A stretch of DNA of 11,152 bases, taken from contig CAVOBC010000139.1 of assembly GCA_963693635.1 (NCBI GenBank), positions 1-11,152 on the forward strand, in the 5' to 3' direction. This DNA comes from CAVOBC01 sp963693635. Lineage in GTDB: Bacteria > Pseudomonadota > Gammaproteobacteria > Pseudomonadales > Azotimanducaceae. Below the pieces are notes generated by a model that saw only the letters and a list, made by a program, of their open reading frames with translations, was not told the DNA's origin and did not search any database. How positions within the stretch are numbered: position 1 is the stretch's first letter; each line of letters opens with the position of its first letter. The position numbers were made by a program, and so were the translations under genes. This document shows, piece after piece, positions 5,939 through 11,152 of the stretch.

Positions 5939-7180
5939 ATGACAAGAGTGCGATCTGTTGGCCGGATTCTGGTGACATCGTCAATTGTGGGTCTGGTTGC
6001 GGGGTTGACGGCTTGCGGGGGTGGCCAGCCAGCGGGTGAGGACGCCGCCGTCCCGGTGGGCGCAGATCAGACCGTCGCAGAACGCGGTGTTTCCCCGACC
6101 GAAATCACGCTTGGCACCCATACGGACCTCTCTGGTGCCGTAGCGATCTGGGGGGTCGGATCGATGAACGGCGCACGCATGCGGTTCGACGATGCCAACA
6201 CCAGCGGTGGCATTCATGGGCGGCAGATACGCTTCGTCGTTGAAGACACCCAGTACCAGATCCCGCGCGCCATTCAGGCGTCCAACAAGCTGATTAACCG
6301 GGACAAGATCTTTGCCATGGTGCTTGCGCTGGGGACGCCCACCAACAATGCGGTGCTGACTGAACAACTGCGACAGGGCGTGCCGAACATGTTCCCGTTG
6401 ACGGGTGCGCGTTCGATGGTCGAGCCTTACCACGATCTGAAGTTCACGCAACGAGGCATCTATTACGATGAGATGCGTGCGGCGGTGAAGTACTTCATGG
6501 AGAAGGAAGCCAAGACCCGTCCATGCGTTATCTACCAGGACACCGACTATGGCCAGGAGATCCTCGAAGGTGTGCAGGATCAGCTCAAAGTGATGGGCCA
6601 GTCAGTGGTTGAAGTCTCAGGGCATGGCAAGACGGAGAGCGAGTTCACCGCCTCTATCATCCGGCTGCGCAATGCGGGCTGCGATCTGGTGCTGATGGGG
6701 ACTATTCACCGGGACACCATCCTGGTGCTTGAGGCATCCCGTAAACTCGGTTGGAAGGAGGTCACCTGGGTCGGCAACAACGCCGCGTATGGCCAGGTGA
6801 TTGCTGACCAGGAGAGCGGCTCCGGTGAGGGCTACTATGCGTTTGTGCACATGGCCGAACGCTATGCCGACGACGATCTGTCGCCACCGCTTCGGGCGTG
6901 GTGGGACGCGTACAAGGAGCGCTTTGGCGATGATCCCGGGATTCCTGCGATGGAGGGCCATCGCGCCGCAGACTTGATGGTTGAAGCGCTGCAGCGCGCC
7001 GGTCCGGATCTGACGCGTGACGGCTTCATCAAAGCGATGGAAAGCATCACGGATTACAACGACATTTTTGGCTACCAGGTGTCGTTCGGACCGGGAGACC
7101 ATAAGGGTGTAAGCGAATCAACGCTGTCCCAGGTCAAGGATGGTCGCTGGGTGACGCTCGCTGAATCGATCACTTATTAG
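5939..7180 (+). CDS. Substrate-binding lipoprotein of the Liv-type ABC importer (periplasmic-binding fold type I)
   Basis: This 413-residue protein should capture the cargo in the periplasm and deliver it to the LivH/LivM-like channel. The N-terminus has a basic start, a hydrophobic stretch and a lipobox LTAC, so Cys26 would be lipidated; Gly, not Asp, follows it. The mature domain begins like other Leu/Ile/Val-binding-family members: ITLGTHTDLSG (56-66), GANG-like NGARMRFDDAN (77-87), GGIHGRQI (90-97), with TDYG (202-205) in the second lobe. ATG 5939 is preferred because GGAG (5928-5931) is seven bases ahead; an upstream in-frame ATG at 5924 would add only MRRIK. It lies 126 bases after the acyl-CoA synthetase, behind two hairpins, so it may be expressed separately and more strongly. 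The ligand is unknown; a fatty or other carboxylic acid is inferred from the neighbouring ligase. Confidence 0.92.
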   Translation: MTRVRSVGRILVTSSIVGLVAGLTACGGGQPAGEDAAVPVGADQTVAERGVSPTEITLGTHTDLSGAVAIWGVGSMNGARMRFDDANTSGGIHGRQIRFVVEDTQYQIPRAIQASNKLINRDKIFAMVLALGTPTNNAVLTEQLRQGVPNMFPLTGARSMVEPYHDLKFTQRGIYYDEMRAAVKYFMEKEAKTRPCVIYQDTDYGQEILEGVQDQLKVMGQSVVEVSGHGKTESEFTASIIRLRNAGCDLVLMGTIHRDTILVLEASRKLGWKEVTWVGNNAAYGQVIADQESGSGEGYYAFVHMAERYADDDLSPPLRAWWDAYKERFGDDPGIPAMEGHRAADLMVEALQRAGPDLTRDGFIKAMESITDYNDIFGYQVSFGPGDHKGVSESTLSQVKDGRWVTLAESITY

Positions 7181-7223
7181 AAGAATTCAATCCTAACGAT
7201 CCGGGCCGGAGCGCAACTCGCGG

Positions 7224-7279
7224 TTCGGCATGGCCCGTTTGGCATGGTCCGCTCGGCATCGCCTGTTTGGTATAGGGGG
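7224..7279. repeat. 14-bp tandem repeat, four imperfect copies
   Basis: Consecutive units are TTCGGCATGGCCCG (7224-7237), TTTGGCATGGTCCG (7238-7251), CTCGGCATCGCCTG (7252-7265) and TTTGGTATAGGGGG (7266-7279). The first two differ by two bases, and divergence grows toward the fourth. The array lies between the binding-protein gene and the zinc-ribbon gene. I see no terminator after the binding-protein gene in this 224-base gap and no clear promoter. No function is assignable. Confidence 0.85.
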
Positions 7280-7404
7280 AGCGAGCGCTTTTCGGGCCGG
7301 CCGCGTCGGGTAAATAGCGGCTTCAGTCTGCACTGCTAGTCTCAAAAAACCAGGTTTCGATCTTGTTTCGCACGGCTTGGCCGCGAAGCAACACGAGGGA
7401 AGTG

Positions 7405-8031
7405 ATGTTTTTTCTGTTTGGTGAGCGAATCGTCAGTGAATCGATTTACTCGGGAGAGCATACCTGTCCCGTTTGTCGATCTACCCGGCCGTTCAGCAAG
7501 GTGGTGGAAACCAACTACTTCACGTGCTTCGGTTTCAGGTTATTGCCGATTCAGAAGATGGCCGATTACCTCAGCTGCACGAGCTGCAACAACTCGTTTG
7601 CGGCTGAAAACCTGGACGAACCATCCCAGTGTGAATCGGTGCAGCAGGTGCTGATCTACGTGCTGTTGGGTTACGGAATGTACGACCATCGTGAGGTTGC
7701 GCAGGAAATCTATCTGAAGCTGACCGGCTTTGAGTTTTCAGACGACGCGTTGCGACGTCAGGTGCGGCGTTTCGAAAATGACAAGGAAGACGCCTTCGGC
7801 TTACTCCAGACCGCTGCTGCGTACGTCAACGCGGCGGGTAAACAGCAGATCGTGGAAGCTGCATTTCTCATGACCCATGCGAGTTGTGAGATTCAGTTCG
7901 AGGACCGCGTGCGGGTTAACCTGGTTGGCAACGCACTTGGCGTGTCGCTGCAGTTCGTCGAGTCCGTGATCGACAATGCGCGCTCGCAGGGTTACTACGG
8001 CATTCGGCGGTTGCTGAGCGCGGCGTCCTAG
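7405..8031 (+). CDS. Zinc-ribbon protein with probable TerB-like C-terminal domain, function unknown
   Basis: This protein of 208 residues has no known pathway. The N-terminus MFFLFG followed by CPVC (21-24), an aromatic-rich stretch with FxTCFGFRLLPI (about 39-49) and CTSC (58-61) matches, from memory, a small zinc-ribbon family beginning 'MFFIFG'; two Cys pairs would bind one zinc. Residues about 133-200 resemble a TerB-like helical domain (AAYVNAAGKQQIVEAAFLM, then an acidic loop CEIQFEDR and NALGVS). A linker of about 60 residues joins them. There is no signal peptide or membrane span, so it is probably cytoplasmic. ATG 7405 is chosen because GAGG (7395-7398) lies six bases ahead; the frame extends upstream to TTG 7363 without support. 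It seems to be a single gene, with gaps of about 200 bases on both sides. Confidence 0.8.
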   Translation: MFFLFGERIVSESIYSGEHTCPVCRSTRPFSKVVETNYFTCFGFRLLPIQKMADYLSCTSCNNSFAAENLDEPSQCESVQQVLIYVLLGYGMYDHREVAQEIYLKLTGFEFSDDALRRQVRRFENDKEDAFGLLQTAAAYVNAAGKQQIVEAAFLMTHASCEIQFEDRVRVNLVGNALGVSLQFVESVIDNARSQGYYGIRRLLSAAS

Positions 8032-8178
8032 CTGGCACCAGGGACGCGCCGGCTAGACCGATCATGATGGAAGAATGTTGAAAACACGTTGCGGCACCCT
8101 GCCAGATTGGCGAGCGGGGCCGTTACTGACGATGGGCTACGGCGCACCATTTCTGAGTCTTCGCAGCCGCCAATGTCG

Positions 8179-8207
8179 TTACTTTTCGGGCCTGTTTCTC
8201 CTATGAT
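8179..8207 (+). promoter_or_regulatory. Possible sigma-70-type promoter of the outer-membrane protein gene
   Basis: TATGAT at 8202-8207 is a five-of-six match to the -10 consensus and lies 29 bases before the start codon, giving a short leader. The -35 position at 17-bp spacing (TTACTT, 8179-8184) is poor. The 205-base gap before this gene holds nothing else I can identify. Confidence 0.35.
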
Positions 8208-8236
8208 GGCGGCGGGCGAAACATTCTGGAGAAATC

Positions 8237-8959
8237 ATGAAGAAAAGTATAATTGCATCGGTTGCCCTACTCCTGTTTGCGAGCAGCGCGTCTGCGGACT
8301 TTTTAGGGATCAGGGTCGGTGTGGGGATTTGGAACGGCGACGTTGGCGGGGATATTTCGGACCTGTCCCTCGATTCGTTCAATGTCCAGGACGACACCGG
8401 GATCAACATCTACGCGGGTTTCGAGCATCCGATACCACTCCTGCCGAACATCAAGATTGGCCGAACCAATATCAAGGACTCCGGCAGCGCTTCCCTTAGC
8501 ACCTCCTTTGAGTTTGGCGGTACCGTGTTTACGGCCGGTGAGCGGCTAAACACCAGCATCGATCTCACGCACACGGATGTGACGTTGTACTACGAGATTG
8601 TTGATGTGGGCATGGATCTGGACGTCGGTCTCACGGGCCGATATATGGACGGTCAGGTCGCCGTCAACGGTGTTCGCCAGGACATCGATGCGGTCCTTCC
8701 CATGGTCTTCGCCCGTGCGAAAGTTGGGTTGCCGTTCTCCGGTGTCTACGTGGGCGCTGAGGTGAACGCGCTCTCGTTTCGGGGCGATTCGGTCTCGGAC
8801 TACGCGGCCAAGATCGGCTGGGAGACAGACTCCTTCATCTTCCCGGAGTTCGGTGTCGAGGCGGGTTACCGCAAGCTGATTGTTGATGGCGGATCAGACT
8901 TAGTGGCCCTGGACGCGGATTTCGACGGGATCTTTCTGAACCTGACGGCACGCTGGTAG
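8237..8959 (+). CDS. Outer-membrane beta-barrel protein (TIGR04219-like family)
   Basis: This precursor of 240 residues has a classic Sec signal peptide (MKKS, hydrophobic core, ASSASA), with cleavage expected after Ala20. The mature start DFLGIRVGVGIWNGDVGGDI recalls the TIGR04219 family of predicted outer-membrane proteins. The rest shows alternating polar/hydrophobic strands separated by Gly/Asp turns and ends in LTARW; a terminal aromatic residue is typical of the signal read by the BAM assembly machine. About 220 mature residues would suit an 8- to 10-stranded barrel. The role is unknown; small barrels of this kind may be structural or bind lipids. ATG 8237 has GGAG (8228-8231) five bases ahead. 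A good candidate -10 box precedes it and a strong terminator follows, so it is probably monocistronic. Confidence 0.85.
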   Translation: MKKSIIASVALLLFASSASADFLGIRVGVGIWNGDVGGDISDLSLDSFNVQDDTGINIYAGFEHPIPLLPNIKIGRTNIKDSGSASLSTSFEFGGTVFTAGERLNTSIDLTHTDVTLYYEIVDVGMDLDVGLTGRYMDGQVAVNGVRQDIDAVLPMVFARAKVGLPFSGVYVGAEVNALSFRGDSVSDYAAKIGWETDSFIFPEFGVEAGYRKLIVDGGSDLVALDADFDGIFLNLTARW

Positions 8960-9000
8960 ACGCTGCGCTTCGCCGTAGGTTCCGTCCACGGAGCGGTTTG

Positions 9001-9021
9001 CGTCTTTGCTGCGCAAAGACG
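9001..9021. other. Perfect hairpin just upstream of the terminator
   Basis: CGTCTTTGC and GCAAAGACG form a perfect 9-bp stem with a TGC loop, 41 bases after the outer-membrane protein stop. No T-tract follows on either strand. It may protect the mRNA 3' end from exonucleases or assist the terminator 14 bases later. Confidence 0.55.
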
Positions 9022-9034
9022 ATGACACAAACAC

Positions 9035-9063
9035 AAAAAAGGGGCCTTGAGCCCCGTTTTTGT
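9035..9063. terminator. Strong bidirectional Rho-independent terminator
   Basis: GGGGC (9041-9045) pairs with GCCCC (9051-9055) around CTTGA. The stem is flanked by an A-tract (9035-9040) and a T-tract (9057-9061) continuing as GTTGTT. The A- and T-tracts allow it to work in both directions, between the convergent outer-membrane protein gene and the minus-strand hydrolase gene. Confidence 0.9.
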
Positions 9064-9156
9064 TGTTGCGGTCGCCAGTGCCATTGACCTTAAGTCCGGT
9101 ACGCGACGGTCGTTCTCCGCCTGATCCTTCAGATCCTTTCAGATTTGGCGATGCGG

Positions 9157-10323
9157 TCAGTCAGTGCCGCAATCTGCTGCTTTGTTCGAGATACTGATTC
9201 CCCGTCTTCCCATGCGCATGGGGTTGCGATCATGCGCACTCGTGCAATAGCCAAGGCTGATGCCCGTGTCGGGATCACCCCAGGCAATCTGGCCACCCGC
9301 ACCGCCATGGCCGAATGCTGAAGCGGTATTGCTGTGGCCAAACCCACGCAGATTTCGTCGCTCATCCCCGGCGATGACGATGCCGAGTCCTCGGTTCACC
9401 GGGATGCCAGACAAGGGGTCGACATACCCGTCGGTTCGAACCTGTCGCGCCATATCGAGCGTGTCCGTCGTCCAGATGACATCGCCGGCGGCCGACCTGC
9501 CGGTAATCAACGCCTGATAGAAGAGCGCTATCTCTGCGGCGGACATGATGCCGCCGCCACCGGCGATCGGCACGCGACGAACTTCGGGCGTATTGAAAGA
9601 CAAGATCGCGTCTTCCGTCACTTCGGTCACAGGTGGTACGGGCAGTCCGAGGCGCGCGTAGTCTTCCGCCGTCATCGGGTCACCCGTGTGTGAACAGTCG
9701 ATCACACGCGGGTGCTCACTGTCCGGCAAGCCCACCCACAGGTCTGGCAGTCCCAGCGGTTCGGCGATGCGGCGGCGGATGAAGCCATCAAAGGTGTCAC
9801 CCGACAGCCGCTCGATGAGTTCGGCAATGACCCACATGCTGGACGTCGGGTGATACTCGAACTTCTCACCGACTGGCCAGTTCAGGCGCCAGTCGGCAAA
9901 GCGTTGCAAGCGTCTCGCCTTGTCGAACCAGTCGGTTGGCCGAAATGGGGCTGATGGGAAGCCGGCCGTGTGCGTAAACAGCCGATCGATCGTGATGTTG
10001 CCTTTGTCGTTGCCACCGAACTCGGGTACCACGCTGACGACGCGATCATCAATGTTCAGTTTGCCGTCCTGGATGAGCAGCCACGCCGCCGCAGACGTGA
10101 TCGCCTTGGTTGCCGAGAAGATGCAGAAGAGTGAGTCGTTGTCCGCCTCACCGAAGGTCTCGAATGCGATCAGCTTGCCGTGCCGCGCGAGTGCAATCTG
10201 CGCGCACGGCAACAGTCCCTCGTCAACCTCACGACGCGCCCGGTCGAGGAGGCTTGCAACCTTGTCCGCATCGACACCAACGTCTGCTGCCGACGCGGAG
10301 AAAGCCGTAATTTCGTCGCGCAT
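9157..10323 (-). CDS. Serine hydrolase of the beta-lactamase/esterase family (PF00144-type)
   Basis: This protein of 388 residues has the serine beta-lactamase/DD-peptidase fold; members cleave beta-lactams, peptidoglycan peptides or simple esters. The nucleophile motif is S70-A-T-K73. A conserved HTAGFP block follows (118-123). The second motif is Y157-H-P, lacking the Asn of the YxN of true class C enzymes. The third motif is the HGG form in FGHGGAGG (337-344). This combination favours an esterase (family VIII-like) or amidase over an antibiotic-degrading enzyme. I see no signal peptide from the chosen start, so it may be cytoplasmic. ATG at 10323 is chosen because AGAGGA lies seven bases ahead and a strong promoter sits just upstream. 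The longer frame to 10554 would cross that promoter and overlap the divergent gene. Confidence 0.88.
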   Translation of the reverse strand: MRDEITAFSASAADVGVDADKVASLLDRARREVDEGLLPCAQIALARHGKLIAFETFGEADNDSLFCIFSATKAITSAAAWLLIQDGKLNIDDRVVSVVPEFGGNDKGNITIDRLFTHTAGFPSAPFRPTDWFDKARRLQRFADWRLNWPVGEKFEYHPTSSMWVIAELIERLSGDTFDGFIRRRIAEPLGLPDLWVGLPDSEHPRVIDCSHTGDPMTAEDYARLGLPVPPVTEVTEDAILSFNTPEVRRVPIAGGGGIMSAAEIALFYQALITGRSAAGDVIWTTDTLDMARQVRTDGYVDPLSGIPVNRGLGIVIAGDERRNLRGFGHSNTASAFGHGGAGGQIAWGDPDTGISLGYCTSAHDRNPMRMGRRGISISNKAADCGTD

Positions 10324-10353
10324 CGCAAAGTCCTCTGCCCTGATCTTGCTGTG

Positions 10354-10384
10354 ATTATAGACATGCTTGACGAACACTTGCCAA
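10354..10384 (-). promoter_or_regulatory. Sigma-70-type promoter of the serine hydrolase gene
   Basis: On the minus strand a perfect TATAAT lies at 10359-10354 and TTGGCA (five of six matches to TTGACA) at 10384-10379. The 19-bp spacer is slightly long. Transcription would begin near 10347, leaving a leader of about 24 bases before ATG 10323. The repeat array at 10412-10455 starts 28 bases upstream of the -35 box, a normal place for an activator or repressor site. Confidence 0.55.
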
Positions 10385-10411
10385 AGTCGCGAGCGGGCTG
10401 AGGCACGCGAC

Positions 10412-10455
10412 CTGAAAAAGTGAAAAGTGAAAAGTGCAGGAAAGCACTTTTTCAG
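10412..10455. repeat. AAAAGTG x3 tandem repeat inside an 11-bp perfect inverted repeat; possible operator
   Basis: AAAAGTG occurs three times head to tail at 10416-10422, 10423-10429 and 10430-10436. The outermost copy is part of CTGAAAAAGTG (10412-10422), which is perfectly inverted as CACTTTTTCAG at 10445-10455. The innermost copy pairs with the same right arm as an 8-bp stem (10430-10437 with 10444-10451) around a six-base loop. The array lies between two divergent genes, so regulator binding to both promoters is the simplest reading. Alternative hairpins are possible in RNA only if a transcript runs through here. Confidence 0.8.
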
Positions 10456-10508
10456 CACCGCCACGTGGGCAGGTGTCGCCGCTGAATCGCATTTGATAGG
10501 GTCAGGAC

Positions 10509-11152
10509 ATGAAGACAACGCTCGGTGAAAGCCGGTACCTGCGATTCGGCTCATTCGCGCTTTTCTACGTCGCGCAGGGATTGCCCATCGGGCTGATCAG
10601 CATCGCACTGCCAGCCTGGCTCGCTGGCGAAGGCGCGACTGCAGCGGACATCGCGACCTTCGTGTCCATTGCCTCCCTGCCGTGGGGCCTCAAGCTGTTT
10701 GCGGGACCCTTCATGGACCGCTTCTCGTTCCTGCCGATGGGTCGGCGTCGCCCCTGGGTTATCGCAGCGCAGTGCGGCTTGCTGATCGGACTCCTCCTGA
10801 TGGCATCGTTGACTGACCCGCTGGATGACCTCTTTGTGCTAACCCTTGCAGCCGTCCTCGTCAATACCTTCGCCGCGGTGCAGGACGTCGCGGTTGACGG
10901 TATGGCGATCGATGTGCTGCCCGAAGGTGAGCGGGGCAGGGCCAACGCCCTTATGGCGTTTGGACAGGTTGCGGGCTATTCGGGATCGGCCGCTCTGTCG
11001 GGGTTTGCGCTCAGCCTTTGGGGATTATCAGGTGCGGCGGTACTGCTCGCTGTCGGCGTCGGGGTCATTCTGGTCTGGGTGTTCGTCGTGCGTGAGCGGG
11101 CCGGCGAGCGCACGTTTCCCTGGTCTGCTGGCGAGGCATCGGCGCGGTCCCA
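10509..11152 (+). CDS. N-terminal part of an MFS permease resembling the AmpG/PAT group, cut by the window edge
   Basis: At least 214 residues are visible and the frame is still open at the window end. The chain starts MKTTLGESRYLRFGSFALFY and shows about six hydrophobic membrane spans (roughly 12-34, 45-66, 83-101, 107-127, 146-170, 172-193). FYVAQGLPIGL (19-29), the loop D70-R with GRRRPW (78-83) between spans 2 and 3, and QDVAVDGMAID (125-135) resemble AmpG-like permeases, which import muropeptides or related solutes across the inner membrane. The substrate is not certain; other MFS groups share the GRRRPW loop. ATG 10509 has AGGG (10498-10501) seven bases ahead. It diverges from the beta-lactamase-family hydrolase across 185 bases holding a repeat array. 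Confidence 0.8.
   Translation, partial: MKTTLGESRYLRFGSFALFYVAQGLPIGLISIALPAWLAGEGATAADIATFVSIASLPWGLKLFAGPFMDRFSFLPMGRRRPWVIAAQCGLLIGLLLMASLTDPLDDLFVLTLAAVLVNTFAAVQDVAVDGMAIDVLPEGERGRANALMAFGQVAGYSGSAALSGFALSLWGLSGAAVLLAVGVGVILVWVFVVRERAGERTFPWSAGEASARS

Noticed and set aside
7363..7404. Upstream TTG start of the zinc-ribbon protein
   Set aside because: The family-like N-terminus MFFLFG begins at ATG 7405 with a good ribosome-binding site; the 14 extra residues look like leader sequence.
8089..8499. 136-codon plus-strand frame before and into the outer-membrane protein gene
   Set aside because: It overlaps the signal peptide and barrel coding sequence in another frame, and there is no protein-like composition or good start.
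10324..10554. N-terminal extension of the serine hydrolase up to an ATG at 10554
   Set aside because: It would cross the perfect TATAAT promoter and the repeat array and overlap the divergent permease start. ATG 10323 has a good ribosome-binding site and the family-like N-terminus.

Overview
The window looks like a chromosomal segment of a moderately GC-rich Gram-negative proteobacterium, most likely a gammaproteobacterium. The reasons are an outer-membrane beta-barrel protein of a type I associate with Gammaproteobacteria, a lipoprotein with a lipobox, Shine-Dalgarno-led genes, and a C-terminal peptide at the left edge that resembles oligopeptidase A. I see no transposase, integrase, tRNA, rRNA or CRISPR array. 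Species cannot be assigned from sequence reading alone.

Layout. Positions 1-76 hold the last codons of a probable M3-family metallopeptidase. A gene-poor stretch (77-397) follows, with an 11-bp tandem repeat. Positions 398-3866 hold a tight four-gene block encoding a complete branched-chain-amino-acid-type (HAAT/Liv) ABC importer core: two permeases (LivH- and LivM-like) and two ATPases (LivG- and LivF-like), with junctions of 1 base overlap to 3 bases. After 89 bases, which contain a 15-bp tandem repeat, comes a large AMP-forming acyl-CoA synthetase (3956-5812). A terminator-like hairpin and a second perfect hairpin separate it from the lipoprotein-type periplasmic substrate-binding protein (5939-7180). 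Together these six genes form a transport-and-activation unit. Binding protein, permeases and ATPases import a small carboxylate, and the ligase would trap it as a CoA thioester. The ligase suggests that the cargo is a fatty or other carboxylic acid rather than leucine, isoleucine or valine.

The right half holds single genes. There is a zinc-ribbon protein with a probable TerB-like helical domain (7405-8031), preceded by a four-copy 14-bp tandem repeat. Next is an outer-membrane beta-barrel protein (8237-8959), followed by two consecutive hairpins, the second a strong terminator. A serine hydrolase of the beta-lactamase/esterase family lies on the minus strand (9157-10323) behind a promoter with a perfect TATAAT. 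The start of an MFS permease resembling the AmpG/PAT group (10509 to the window end) diverges from it. The shared intergenic region contains an array of three AAAAGTG repeats and a perfect 11-bp inverted repeat, the best candidate operator in the window.

I did not find a convincing new multi-gene system. The points most worth a second look are the ligase-linked importer, the divergent intergenic repeat array, the short tandem repeats in three different intergenic regions, and the zinc-ribbon/TerB-like protein.
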